Origin: Phycisphaerales bacterium
Lineage (GTDB): Bacteria; Planctomycetota; Phycisphaerae; Phycisphaerales; UBA1924
NCBI GenBank assembly: GCA_016741915.1
Contig: JACVCS010000003.1
Coordinates: 1 to 64,000, forward strand
Length of the DNA stretch: 64,000 nucleotides
Direction: 5' to 3'
In this document: piece after piece, positions 17,400 through 29,530 of the stretch
Layout of the letters: every line of letters begins with the position of its first letter
How positions within the stretch are numbered: position 1 is the stretch's first letter
The notes under the pieces: model-generated
Told to the model about the DNA's origin: nothing
The model's database searches: none
The model's input: the letters and a program-made list of their open reading frames with translations, nothing else
Position numbers and translations under genes: made by a program

Positions 17400-17427
17400 A
17401 AAGCCAGCTGCTGAGGCTGGCTTTTTT
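17400..17427 (+). terminator. intrinsic terminator after pseudopilin gene
   Basis: An 8-bp stem (AAGCCAGC / GCTGGCTT) with a 7-nt loop runs directly into a T-tract (six T at 17422-17427), about 30 bp after the stop codon. Confidence 0.88.
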
Positions 17428-17523
17428 GATTCTACTAGGGGTAATTCTAAGTGGAATATTCGGACTCCTTGAGTAAACTCATGCAATCTCCAGCGATTTG
17501 GAGAGTTGAAATAGGAGACATTT

Positions 17524-18927
17524 ATGAAGTATATGGGTGGAATTGCCGTTATGTCCTTGCTTGCTGGCACATCGTGCACCGCATACGCGGGCGGTCCTTG
17601 TGATGAGTTTCCCCCCGGCTATGTATTGGCCCAGTGTATCGAAGGGCGAGTGAGTGGTATGGCACACTCGTCGCAACTGTCAATACAGTGGCAACTAGTG
17701 AACGGCACGCCCGTGAACCCTTCAGGGTTTGCGGTTGCGGCCGCATTTTCAGCACGAACCGGAGTTTCCCTTCCGTGCTGGGGAGGTCAAGCTGGCCCCA
17801 TGTATTCGAATGACAGCAGTTCTACTTCCCAGTTGGGAGTCGCCGTTTCCGCGAGCGTTTCTGTTCCGCCGACGTTTTTGGGCGGTTGTGCGGCCAACTA
17901 CTCGCTCCCAACCAATGCGAGTGGCAGCGGATACGCCGTTACAAACTCGGCATCCGGTACTTCATCCACCACATCGACAAGTCTAGTCGGTGCTGGCTTT
18001 GGTCGAAACGTCTGGTACGTCGGCGAAGTTGAGTGTGAGATAAGCGACATTCAAACCAGCATCGAGCCGGGACGAGGGATCGCATCAACGCTTTGGGGCG
18101 CAGAGGAGATCATTGCAGCAGGGGGTACTCCAACGATCGAAGTTTGTTTCTCGTCGTATCGTACCGGTGACGGATTTGATTGTGTGATCGGGACTCCTTC
18201 ACCAGGGTGGCCTTCTTTAGGGGCTACCGCTGGTCGCGTCGGTCATCAGGTGACTATCTCCGTGACCGCGAACGGTTCAACGACCACCACCACCGGCGTT
18301 CAGATCAGCGGCGGCGGAATTACGCCTCTTGCCACTGGTCTGTTGAGTGGTTCGGAACCACTCGATTGTGGCACTTCAACTGTGAGCATTCCCGTTCCCA
18401 CAGGCACTCCGGTCTCCTTCAGCGTGACAAGTCGCTCCGTCGGTGTTGGTATTGGCGGTGATCTCAACGGCGATACGCTTGTCGATTGCTCAGATAAACC
18501 GGCTTTTATCGCCGCCATGAACACGGTTGCCAGTGATGTCGCCTATGACATTCGAGCCGATCTGGATCTTGATGGCGATGTGGATGTTCAGGATTTGATC
18601 GCATTTATTGCCAAGGTGCCGTGCTGCTCGTTCGGCTGCAACCCCGCCGACATTGCCTGCGATGACGGCACGCCGCTGCTCTTCAACCCGGGTTGTGCGA
18701 ACAGCAATACCGGGCCGAACGAAGGCGACTACAACGCGTTCTTCTCGGCGATCGGCTTCTTCTACCAGTCGTCTCAAGGGGCCGCCGCGATTGGTTCTTT
18801 CTGCGATATCGCCTGTGACGATGGCACGCCGCTCTGCGAGTCGCCGAACTGTGCGAACAGCGGCGTGAACGAGGGCGACTACAACGCCTTCTTCAACACC
18901 TTCTTCACGACGTGCACCTCCAACTGA
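17524..18927 (+). CDS. secreted protein with dockerin repeats and GC-type dockerin tail
   Basis: A 467-residue exported protein. The signal peptide ends near AYA (residue 22). The body is Ser/Thr/Gly-rich. Near residues 316-360 come two calcium-loop repeats of dockerin type (DLNGDTLVDCSDKPAF and DLDLDGDVDVQDLIAF). These are followed by two copies of a Cys-containing module (DIACDDGTPL...NEGDYNAFF) to the end, which matches the GC-type dockerin C-terminus. It may anchor or assemble the protein on the cell surface. AGGAG sits seven bases before the ATG. Confidence 0.8.
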   Translation: MKYMGGIAVMSLLAGTSCTAYAGGPCDEFPPGYVLAQCIEGRVSGMAHSSQLSIQWQLVNGTPVNPSGFAVAAAFSARTGVSLPCWGGQAGPMYSNDSSSTSQLGVAVSASVSVPPTFLGGCAANYSLPTNASGSGYAVTNSASGTSSTTSTSLVGAGFGRNVWYVGEVECEISDIQTSIEPGRGIASTLWGAEEIIAAGGTPTIEVCFSSYRTGDGFDCVIGTPSPGWPSLGATAGRVGHQVTISVTANGSTTTTTGVQISGGGITPLATGLLSGSEPLDCGTSTVSIPVPTGTPVSFSVTSRSVGVGIGGDLNGDTLVDCSDKPAFIAAMNTVASDVAYDIRADLDLDGDVDVQDLIAFIAKVPCCSFGCNPADIACDDGTPLLFNPGCANSNTGPNEGDYNAFFSAIGFFYQSSQGAAAIGSFCDIACDDGTPLCESPNCANSGVNEGDYNAFFNTFFTTCTSN

Positions 18928-18987
18928 GGCCGAGAACGGCACTCACGCAGAACGAGATCGATTCGCTCTCAATCCGCAGTCGTTTTC

Positions 18988-19019
18988 AGCCCCGGAGGCC
19001 CGTTCCCCCGGGGCTTTTT
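18988..19019 (+). terminator. intrinsic terminator after dockerin gene
   Basis: An 8-bp stem (AGCCCCGG / CCGGGGCT) closes a 12-nt loop and is followed by five T. Confidence 0.85.
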
Positions 19020-19142
19020 CTTTGTCGAATCGACACCTTCGCTCCCCCGCCTTCACCCCCTTTCGCCTATACTTCCCGTCGCGGTCGATCGGGTCTTGAA
19101 CCGCCGGTTTTTCCAGTGGAAAACCGCCTGTTTTCGACCTGA

Positions 19143-21971
<2,829 letters not shown>

Positions 21972-21974
21972 GCC

Positions 21975-22886
21975 TTGAGTATCGAGCCACCAGAGCACGG
22001 CAGCAGTGGCGCGCCATCGCACAGCGGGGATGGTCATCCGCCGCGCCGGTCGATCAATCTCGAAGGCCTGCCGATCGATCTTGCGGCGATGCTCAGTCGC
22101 CAAGACATCCCCGAGCCGAAGATCGATCCGCAGTCGCTGCTGATCAGCGAAACGTTTGTGAGTGTGCAGGGCGAGGGGCTCTTCACGGGTGTGCCGTCGT
22201 GGTTCGTTCGGCTCAGTGGGTGCAACCTGCGGTGCCGGTGGTGTGATACGCCGTACGCGAGCTGGAAGCCCGAGGGTGCGCGTCGGTCGTTGGACGAGCT
22301 GGTTGCGGAAGCGGTGCGGGCGAAGGTGCCGCACGCGGTGATCACCGGGGGCGAGCCGATGATGTTCCCGCAGGTGACGCGTTTATCGCGGCTGCTGACC
22401 GAGGCGGGGCTGGTGGTGACGATCGAAACCGCGGGGACGGTCTATCAGCTGGTGATGTGCGGGCTGATGTCGATCAGCCCGAAGCTCGCGGGGAGCACCC
22501 CGAGCGTTGTGCAGGCAAACGCCGGCGGGCAGAGCGAAGCCTGGGGCGGCGCGGCGGGTCGGCACGCGCAGCGCCGCCTGAACGTGCCGGTGTTGCAGCA
22601 GCTTCTCAATGAGCACCCAGCGCCGAAGCGCCAACTGAAGTTCGTCGTCAGCAGCGAGGATGATCTGCGTGAGATCGACTCGATCCTGGCGCAGCTTCAG
22701 GGGTGGACGAACGCGGACGTGCTGCTGATGCCCGAGGGCGTGGGCGAGCCCGACAGCGCCAGCGCTGAGGATCGCCGTCGCGAGCGTGAGCGCAAGCAGA
22801 TGGTCGCGCAGGCCTGCATCGATCGCGGCTGGCGATACTGCGCCCGCGTGCACATCGATATCTTCGGCAACAAACGCGGCACGTGA
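21975..22886 (+). CDS. queE: 7-carboxy-7-deazaguanine synthase (QueE)
   Basis: QueE is a radical-SAM enzyme that makes 7-carboxy-7-deazaguanine on the way to queuosine in tRNA. The cluster motif C83-X3-C87-X2-C90 sits in FVRLSGCNLRCRWCDTPYASW. VSVQGEGLFTG upstream and the VITGGEPM segment also fit the family. The 303-residue length is longer than usual, with an N-terminal extension of about 45 residues. The TTG at 21975 lies three bases after the gyrB stop, so translation is probably coupled. ATG 22089 is the alternative start. No other queuosine gene is present. Confidence 0.9.
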   Translation: MSIEPPEHGSSGAPSHSGDGHPPRRSINLEGLPIDLAAMLSRQDIPEPKIDPQSLLISETFVSVQGEGLFTGVPSWFVRLSGCNLRCRWCDTPYASWKPEGARRSLDELVAEAVRAKVPHAVITGGEPMMFPQVTRLSRLLTEAGLVVTIETAGTVYQLVMCGLMSISPKLAGSTPSVVQANAGGQSEAWGGAAGRHAQRRLNVPVLQQLLNEHPAPKRQLKFVVSSEDDLREIDSILAQLQGWTNADVLLMPEGVGEPDSASAEDRRRERERKQMVAQACIDRGWRYCARVHIDIFGNKRGT

Positions 22887-22906
22887 TCGCTCGTTGTGCG
22901 GGATCG

Positions 22907-23482
22907 TCAGGGCGCAGTATCGCGAGCGTCCGTCAGCGCATCACACGGAACCCTTCGCGTCACACGGTTCTTCGTCGCTTCCCAGAACCAGCGGAGAGGC
23001 GCATCAGACTTCCCGGCCGTGTGGTTGTCGATGACAAGAAACGCGCTGAACGTCTCCCAATCATCGATGGTGTTCAGCAAACGATCCAGGCGTTCGCCGT
23101 CGCACGAACCCCGCGAGACGTGCTGCCGCCACAGTGCAAAGGGCTCATCGTGCATCTGGGCCATCGTCAGCAGGTCGGGGTCCTGCACGAACTCACTGAG
23201 GAACTTCGCCGCGAGGCTCGCGTGCGACTTCGGATCGGAGATCGGCACATTCGGTGCGGCGTCGGGCTTGAAGGTATCGTGCACATGAACGAGGATGCGA
23301 AGAAGCTGGACCTGCCGCGGGCTGAGCCGGTCTGCAAGCCGCGTGAGGTTGTTCTCAAGATCACGGATGTGCGCCGCGATCGTCCCCTCCGGATGTCCGG
23401 GTCGCGGCTCTCCCCAACGGATGTTCGTGACGTACCGAGGGTCCGCGATGATCTGCTCGAAGATCTGATCCAGCGTGTTCAT
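22907..23482 (-). CDS. HD-domain-like protein
   Basis: A 191-residue soluble protein with a helical arrangement and histidines like those of HD-domain metal hydrolases: TIAAHIRDLE, then ILVHVHDTFK (His-Asp at 68-69), and DPKSHASLAAKFL (H87). A phosphohydrolase or nuclease-like role is possible, but the fit is to the general pattern only. It lies downstream of leuS on the same strand with about 110 bp between. No ribosome-binding site is obvious. Confidence 0.6.
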   Translation of the reverse strand: MNTLDQIFEQIIADPRYVTNIRWGEPRPGHPEGTIAAHIRDLENNLTRLADRLSPRQVQLLRILVHVHDTFKPDAAPNVPISDPKSHASLAAKFLSEFVQDPDLLTMAQMHDEPFALWRQHVSRGSCDGERLDRLLNTIDDWETFSAFLVIDNHTAGKSDAPLRWFWEATKNRVTRRVPCDALTDARDTAP

Positions 23483-23591
23483 CGTTGCACCGCGCAGCGC
23501 TCAATCGCATCGCACGCCTTCACTCTACGAGAGAGCCTGACACCTCCGTCGCAGAGATGATGAGCAAACCACCTTTCAGCCTCTCCGCCCA

Positions 23592-26500
23592 TCACACCAC
23601 GATGTTGACCATCTTGCCCGGCACGACGATCACCTTCTTGATCGGCTTGCCCTCAATGCTCGCGCGGACCTTTTCATCCGCAAGGGCCGCCGCCTCGATC
23701 CCCTTCGCGTCGCACCCGACGGGGACCATGATCCGGCTGCGGACCTTGCCCTGCACCGAGACGGGCATCTCGACCTCGTCGTCGACGACGAGCTTCTCAT
23801 CGAACTGCGGGAAGGGCTCCTGGCTGATGCTCTTCGGGTTGCCCAGTTTGCCCCAAAGCTCTTCGCACATGTGCGGCGCCAGCGGCGCGAGCATGAGCGT
23901 CATCGCGCGGGCGACCTCCACCGGTGCGGCAGAGCCGCCGCCGGTATGCTTGGTGAGCGTGTTGTTCAGCTCGATGAGCTTGGCGATGGAGGTGTTGAAC
24001 TGCAGAGCCTCCATGTCCTGCCGCACGCCCTTGATGGTCTTGTGCAGCGCCTTGCGCAGCTCCATCGGCGCGGGCTGATCGCTCACGCGCAGCGCGCCGG
24101 TCTGCTCGTCGATAAGGTTCCGCCAGAAGCGCTGCAGGAACCGGTAAGAGCCGGGGATATCGCGGATGTTCCAGGGCTTGCTGGCCTCCAGCGGGCCCAT
24201 CGACATCTCGTACAGCCGGAGCGTGTCGCACCCGTAATCGCGGCAGATGTCGTCCGGGGCCATCGCGTTCTTCAGCGATTTGCCCATCTTGCCGTATTCA
24301 CGCACGACGGGCTTGCCCTCGAAGGTGAACGGGCCTTGCGAGTCCTTGAACTCGTCGATGCAGTCCATGAAGTTCCGCCCGTCGGGGGTCTTCACACTGA
24401 ACGCGTCGACATAGATCCCGCGCTCGTCCTTGAAGGCGTACGACTGGATGTACCCCTGGTTGAACAATCGCCGGAAGGGTTCGGGCGTGCTGACGTGCCC
24501 GAGGTCGAAGAGCACCTTGTGCCAGAACCGCGCATAGAGCAGGTGCAGAACCGCGTGCTCGACGCCGCCGACGTACAGATCGACGCCCAGCCGACTGGCC
24601 GCGGACTTCTCCGCGTTGCCGCTCATCCAGTACTTCTCAACCTGCGGCGAACAGAACTGCTCGCTGTTCTTCGGGTCCAGATACCGCAGGTAATACCAGC
24701 ACGAACCGGCCCAGTTGGGCATCGTGTTCGTCTCGCGCTTGTAGCGCTGAGCCCCGAAGCCGATGTCCAGCGTCGTCGTCGCCCAGTCCTTCGCGCGGTC
24801 CAGCGGCGTCTTCACCGGCGCCTGCGGGTCCTCGCTCGACTCGGGCTGGAAGTTGCCCATGTGCGGCAGCGTCACGGGCAGCATGCTCTCCGGCATCGCG
24901 TACGCCTCGCCCGACTCATCAAAGACGATCGGGAACGGCTCGCCCCAATACCGCTGCCGGCTGAAAAGCCAGTCGCGCAGCTTGTAGTTGATCGTCCCCT
25001 TGCCCAGCTTCGCCTGTTCCAGATACTCCGCCACACGCACCTTCGCGGTGGCGGTCTCGAGCCCGTCGATCTTCAGCGAAGTTGAGGCGCTGTTGACCGC
25101 GAGGCCAGCACCGCTGAAGGCCTCGCCCTGTCGTGCATAGAACCCCGCGTTGACGAACCGCTCGCGGAACTCGTTGAAGTCGTGGATCTCCAGATCGTCG
25201 AGGGTCTCAAGCCAGAACGACCGCACCACGCCGCGGCGTTCACCGATCGAGCCCGGGCTGCTCGTGTCCGCCGCCGTCACCACGCCCCCGGATCGCGCCG
25301 GATCGCGCCGCGAGCGGATCATGTGCAGCATCTCCGCGTGCGAGCGCTGGTGCTGCCCTTCGCCCGATACCACGCCCAGATAGTCCGCCAGTTCGTCGCG
25401 CCAATCGCTCGGCGGCACCTCGTTCTCAAACGCGTGCAGCGCATAATGAGCCATCGCCGCCACCGGCCGCGGGTACACCACGTCGCGGATCGGCAGTTTG
25501 AAGGCCTTCGCAAACTCAAAGTCGCGCTCGTCGTGCGCGGGAACGGCCATGATCGCCCCCGTGCCATACCCCGACAGCACATAGTCCGCGATAAACACCG
25601 GCACGCGCTGCCCGTTCACCGGGTTCAATGCGTACGCACCGATGAAGACGCCCGTCTTGTCCTTCCCCTCGCCACGCTGCGCGTCGGTCTTCTTGCTCGC
25701 GAAAGCGCGGTACGCCATGACCAGCTCGCGCGGGCTGCAACCGTTGGCGAGCATCTCCGCCGCTCCGGGGAAGATCGCCTTCTCGAATGCGACGTTGCCG
25801 TACTTCTCGCCGACGAGATGATCGACCATCTCGTGCTCGGGGCTGATGACGATGTACGTCGCGCCGAACATCGTGTCCGGTCGCGTGGTGAAGACGCGGA
25901 TCCGCCGGGTGTTGCACGCGAAGTCCGCCATCGCGCCCTCGCTGCGGCCGATCCAGTTCCGCTGCATGATCTTGACCTTCTCGGGCCAATCCACCAGCTC
26001 TAGATCGTTCAGCAGCCGCTCCGCGTACGAGGTGATCCGCATCATCCACTGCTTCAACGGCCGCTTGTAGACCGGGTAGTTCCCGCGCTCGCTGCGACCG
26101 TCCGCGGTCACTTCCTCGTTCGCCAGAACCGTCCCCAGCATCGGGCACCAGTTCACCGGCACCTCCGCCAAGTACGCCAGTCGGTGCTCGTCGATCACCC
26201 GGCGCTTGACCGCTTCGGGCAGGCTCTTCCACGGGCGGTTCTCGCCCGGCACGGTCCGCTCGCCACGCTCGAACTGCTCCACGAGCTGCGCAATCGGACG
26301 CGCCGCCCCCGCCCCGCCGTGCGCGTCCGCGTCGTACCAACTGTGGTAGATCTGCAGGAAGATCCACTGCGTCCAGCGATAGAAATCCTCGTCGGTGGTG
26401 CTGACGCTGCGCGTGGGGTCGTGCCCCAGGCCCAGACGCCGAAGCTGCTGGCGCATGGTTGAGACGTTGCGGTTCACCGCTTCGCGCGGGTGCACGTTGT

Positions 26501-26918
26501 TCTGCACCGCGTACTGCTCCGCCGGCAGGCCGAAGGCGTCGAAGCCCATCGCGTGCAGCACGTTGTGCCCGGTCATCCGCATGTACCGCGCGTAGATATC
26601 CGTGGCGATGTACCCCAGCGGGTGACCCACGTGCAGCCCCGCCCCAGATGGGTACGGGAACATGTCGAGGATGAACTTCTTCGGGCGCGACGCATCGAAC
26701 CCCGCCTGCCCCGGGTTGGGCGTCACGAACGTCCCCTCACGGTCCCAGCGATCCTGCCAGGCGTTCTCGATCTGCTGCGCCAGCGCCGCGGTATAGCGAA
26801 ACGGCGGCGTATCGCTCCCGCCTCCCACAGCACCGCCACCGCCCGCCGAGAGGGCGTTCGAGGCGTTGTTCGAAGTCTCAGCGTTGGAGTTGGAAGGAGT
26901 CTGTCCGGGGGTGGTCAT
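23592..26918 (-). CDS. leuS: leucyl-tRNA synthetase
   Basis: LeuRS charges tRNA-Leu and edits mischarged products. The class I signature HVGHP (96-100) lies in DMFPYPSGAGLHVGHPLGY. The KMSKS loop is the variant KMGKS in EYGKMGKSLKNAMAPDD, retaining both lysines. The CP1 editing domain and the WAGSCWYYLRY segment are present. At 1108 residues it is far longer than the usual 860 or so. The extra length includes a Ser/Asn/Gly-rich N-terminus of about 38 residues and insertions around the editing domain (for example near HQRSHAEMLHMIRSRRD). A TAGACT upstream may be its -10 box. Confidence 0.96.
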   Translation of the reverse strand: MTTPGQTPSNSNAETSNNASNALSAGGGGAVGGGSDTPPFRYTAALAQQIENAWQDRWDREGTFVTPNPGQAGFDASRPKKFILDMFPYPSGAGLHVGHPLGYIATDIYARYMRMTGHNVLHAMGFDAFGLPAEQYAVQNNVHPREAVNRNVSTMRQQLRRLGLGHDPTRSVSTTDEDFYRWTQWIFLQIYHSWYDADAHGGAGAARPIAQLVEQFERGERTVPGENRPWKSLPEAVKRRVIDEHRLAYLAEVPVNWCPMLGTVLANEEVTADGRSERGNYPVYKRPLKQWMMRITSYAERLLNDLELVDWPEKVKIMQRNWIGRSEGAMADFACNTRRIRVFTTRPDTMFGATYIVISPEHEMVDHLVGEKYGNVAFEKAIFPGAAEMLANGCSPRELVMAYRAFASKKTDAQRGEGKDKTGVFIGAYALNPVNGQRVPVFIADYVLSGYGTGAIMAVPAHDERDFEFAKAFKLPIRDVVYPRPVAAMAHYALHAFENEVPPSDWRDELADYLGVVSGEGQHQRSHAEMLHMIRSRRDPARSGGVVTAADTSSPGSIGERRGVVRSFWLETLDDLEIHDFNEFRERFVNAGFYARQGEAFSGAGLAVNSASTSLKIDGLETATAKVRVAEYLEQAKLGKGTINYKLRDWLFSRQRYWGEPFPIVFDESGEAYAMPESMLPVTLPHMGNFQPESSEDPQAPVKTPLDRAKDWATTTLDIGFGAQRYKRETNTMPNWAGSCWYYLRYLDPKNSEQFCSPQVEKYWMSGNAEKSAASRLGVDLYVGGVEHAVLHLLYARFWHKVLFDLGHVSTPEPFRRLFNQGYIQSYAFKDERGIYVDAFSVKTPDGRNFMDCIDEFKDSQGPFTFEGKPVVREYGKMGKSLKNAMAPDDICRDYGCDTLRLYEMSMGPLEASKPWNIRDIPGSYRFLQRFWRNLIDEQTGALRVSDQPAPMELRKALHKTIKGVRQDMEALQFNTSIAKLIELNNTLTKHTGGGSAAPVEVARAMTLMLAPLAPHMCEELWGKLGNPKSISQEPFPQFDEKLVVDDEVEMPVSVQGKVRSRIMVPVGCDAKGIEAAALADEKVRASIEGKPIKKVIVVPGKMVNIVV

Positions 26919-27014
26919 AGCAAGGGCTTTCTGCGGTCAAAGATCGCGGCAAGTCTAGGTCGATCTTCCTCTCTGCTCAGCACCCATCGAGCCCCCAACC
27001 GCGAATCGGATGCC

Positions 27015-27581
27015 GTGCCCGAAGACCCCTCCAACACGTTGACGCCAGGCACCACGACGCCGATTCCCGATCGCGCGCCGATGATGTTCAAGCCGCAGAC
27101 GCCGATGCGCACGGTCGTTCTCGGGTTGGCGGCGCTGGCTCTTCTCGCCTTCGCGATGCCGTTTCTTGTCGGGCTGCTTCCGCATACTCGCCGCGGCCGA
27201 TCACCGACATTCACCGTGATGAAAGCCGTGGGGCATCACGAGCAGATCAACCAACGCGGGTTGATGCTCAGCATGTTGATCCCGGAACTTCAGTGGGACC
27301 CGCGGGCGTGGGTGCGTGTTCTTCGCGGGCCGCAGCCATTGCCGACCGACCCGAGCGTGCGCATCGCCCCGGAGGACGTGAAACGCACCGGCACCGCGGT
27401 GCAGATCATGGCCCGCGACCGCTGGACGATCGTGCTGTGGTACTCGGGTGATCCGGACAACACCACACCGATGGTGCTCGTCCCGCTTGCGACGATGAAG
27501 GACCCGCAGTCCACGCAGGCGGAGCTTTCGCTGCCGTTCGTCGCGGGCAATCCGATCATCACGCTGCCCAACCCCGACTGA
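27015..27581 (+). CDS. hypothetical membrane-anchored protein
   Basis: A product of about 188 residues with one N-terminal membrane helix (TVVLGLAALALLAFAMPFLVGLL) and a soluble C-terminal domain of about 120 residues. The start is uncertain: GTG 27015 and ATG 27081 are both possible, and the frame is open well upstream into antisense leuS. No family was recognised. It is transcribed away from leuS, and its stop lies six bases before the convergent folC stop. Confidence 0.55.
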   Translation: MPEDPSNTLTPGTTTPIPDRAPMMFKPQTPMRTVVLGLAALALLAFAMPFLVGLLPHTRRGRSPTFTVMKAVGHHEQINQRGLMLSMLIPELQWDPRAWVRVLRGPQPLPTDPSVRIAPEDVKRTGTAVQIMARDRWTIVLWYSGDPDNTTPMVLVPLATMKDPQSTQAELSLPFVAGNPIITLPNPD

Positions 27582-27587
27582 TCGGCC

Positions 27588-29186
27588 TCACTTCTTCTTC
27601 GCCGCCAGCTTCGCCGCGAGCCACTTCTTCGCCTCGCCGACGATGTAGAACGAGCCGGTAACGCACAGCACGTCGTCGCGCCCCACCGCACGCAGGCCCA
27701 GTTCCATCGCGTCGCCCAGATCGCGTGCGATCTGGAACATCTTGCCGCCCGAGACTTCGTGATACTTCCGCGCTAGTTCACCCGGGCTGGTTGCCCGCGC
27801 GTTCCCCGAGGCCTTGGTGAAGATCACCTTGTCCGCCGCCGCCGCGAGCTGTCGCAGCATCCCGGGGATGTCCTTGTCCGCCGCACAACCAAAGACCACC
27901 ACCAGCGAGTCGTACGGCAGGTGCGCACTCATCGTCCGCATAAGCGCCTGCACCGACTCCGGATTGTGCGCCACGTCCGCCAGCACCCGGGGCGAGCGCG
28001 TGACGAGTTCAAACCGTCCGGGCAGTCTGGTCTGGTCCAGACCCTTGCTGACCAGATCCGCCGGGCAGTTGAACCCGCGCTCGCTGAGCTTGTCGAGGAT
28101 CGCCAGTGCGAGGCCGCAGTTGTTCGCCTGGTGCTCGCCCTTGAGCGGGACGGTCACGTGGTCGTAGTTGTTCCGCTCGGTGACGAGTGACGCGCGGACC
28201 AGGGGTCCGACGCCCGTGACAAACTCGGTCCGCGCGGTGAAGTCGATGTCCTGTCCGACGACGCTGAACGGCGCACCCACCGCCGTCGCCTTGCCGCGGA
28301 GCACTTCCAGAACCTTCTTGTCCTGCTCAAAGGTCAACGCCGGCACGCCGGGCTTGTAAATCCCGGCTTTCTGCGCCGCGATCTCTTCCAGCGTCTTGCC
28401 CAGAATGTCCATGTGATCGAAGCCGATCATCGTCACCGCCGCCACCTCGGGCGTGATGATGTTCGTGCAGTCCAAAAGCCCGCCCAGCCCCACCTCGATC
28501 ACCGCGGCGTCCACCGCTTCCTCCGCAAAGTACAACAGCGCCATCGCCGTGGTCAGCTCAAAGAACGTCGCCGGCCCGTGCTCCGCCTCCATCTCCTGCG
28601 CCGCGGAGGCCACACGCTTGGTCAACTCCACAAACGCGTTCTCGCTGACGAGCGCGCGGTTGATCCGCATCCGCTCACGCACGTCGAGGATGTGCGGGCT
28701 TGTGTAGCACCCAACCGTGTAACCACAGGCTTCAAGACACGTCGCGACCATCTCGCACGTGCTGCCCTTGCCCTTGGTCCCCGCGATGTGGACCATCCGC
28801 AGGGCGTTCTGCGGGTCCCCCAGTCGCTTTGCCAGCTCGTGCATCCGGTCGAGGCGGTACAGATCGCGCGTGGCGGCGTTGGGCTTCAGCCGCTCCAGAT
28901 CCGTGCGTGCAAAGAGATACTCGCACGCTTCGCGGAAGCTCGAAATGCCGGAGGGTTCACGCCCTCCCGAGGCGTGCTTGCCAACCGTGCCGTTGCCAAA
29001 GGCCGCCGCCGCGTGAGCCGATTGACCATCGACCGATCCCTCGGCACCCGCGCCCGCACCTGCCCGCACTTGCACGGGCTTGCGCTTCAGTTTGCCCAAA
29101 CCCCCAGCGCTGGAGTGTCCCGCGCCACTCCCGCCTCCACCGCCCCCTTTCGCGCTCCCACCTGCGCCAGCCTTCGCCATACACAC
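27588..29186 (-). CDS. folC: folylpolyglutamate synthase / dihydrofolate synthase
   Basis: FolC adds glutamate to dihydropteroate and folates using ATP. It is a Mur-ligase relative. The P-loop is HIAGTKGKGST (about 133-143), followed by GCYTSPHILDVRERMRIN, MIGFDHMDILGKTLEEIAAQKAGI and VLADVAHNPESVQAL, all diagnostic. At 532 residues it carries a Gly/Ser/Ala-rich extension of about 80 residues at the N-terminus that other FolC proteins lack. The start may be ATG 29180 (MAKAGAGG). The C-terminus is Lys-rich. Confidence 0.93.
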   Translation of the reverse strand: MCMAKAGAGGSAKGGGGGGSGAGHSSAGGLGKLKRKPVQVRAGAGAGAEGSVDGQSAHAAAAFGNGTVGKHASGGREPSGISSFREACEYLFARTDLERLKPNAATRDLYRLDRMHELAKRLGDPQNALRMVHIAGTKGKGSTCEMVATCLEACGYTVGCYTSPHILDVRERMRINRALVSENAFVELTKRVASAAQEMEAEHGPATFFELTTAMALLYFAEEAVDAAVIEVGLGGLLDCTNIITPEVAAVTMIGFDHMDILGKTLEEIAAQKAGIYKPGVPALTFEQDKKVLEVLRGKATAVGAPFSVVGQDIDFTARTEFVTGVGPLVRASLVTERNNYDHVTVPLKGEHQANNCGLALAILDKLSERGFNCPADLVSKGLDQTRLPGRFELVTRSPRVLADVAHNPESVQALMRTMSAHLPYDSLVVVFGCAADKDIPGMLRQLAAAADKVIFTKASGNARATSPGELARKYHEVSGGKMFQIARDLGDAMELGLRAVGRDDVLCVTGSFYIVGEAKKWLAAKLAAKKK

Positions 29187-29530
29187 CGTCCCGTCTTCGG
29201 GCCGTCGGCACCCGTGAAGCTGTCAAGTTGCACACAACCGTCCACGATCACCAGCCCCACCCGACCCAGTCGCGACGCGATTGGGGCAAACCCTATGCGT
29301 GCCCACCAACCATCTCTCGCGGACTGGAGCACGCCCGCCTCTGGTGTACCACGAACCGGCGAAAACGCAACCCCCCCTCAACCCCCCTCAACCCTCCCTT
29401 GTCCCTCCGATTTCGGTCCCGCGATGAGGGGGCTTGAAGATCAATTGCCCCTACAGGTACTTAGGGTGTCCTAAGGCCTTAGGAACTCAGGGTCAACCCG
29501 ATCAGCAGAACTCCTCGGGAACTTTTCAAG
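29187..29530. other. intergenic region between folC and murJ
   Basis: No gene is accepted in these 344 bp. The region contains a C-rich stretch near 29371-29400 and a perfect 14-bp loopless palindrome CCTAAGGCCTTAGG at 29470-29483. The palindrome could be an operator for folC, but it is 280 bp away from that start, and it lies closer to the 3' end of murJ. No terminator with a T-tract is visible. Confidence 0.3.

Noticed and set aside
19105-19126. Hairpin CGGTTTTTCCA/TGGAAAACCG as a gyrB riboswitch
   Set aside because: A single short stem with a bulge is not enough to call a riboswitch; it may be chance or a simple leader hairpin.
29470-29483. Palindrome CCTAAGGCCTTAGG as a folC operator
   Set aside because: It is perfect but lies 280 bp from folC and has no companion promoter elements, so the link is too weak.
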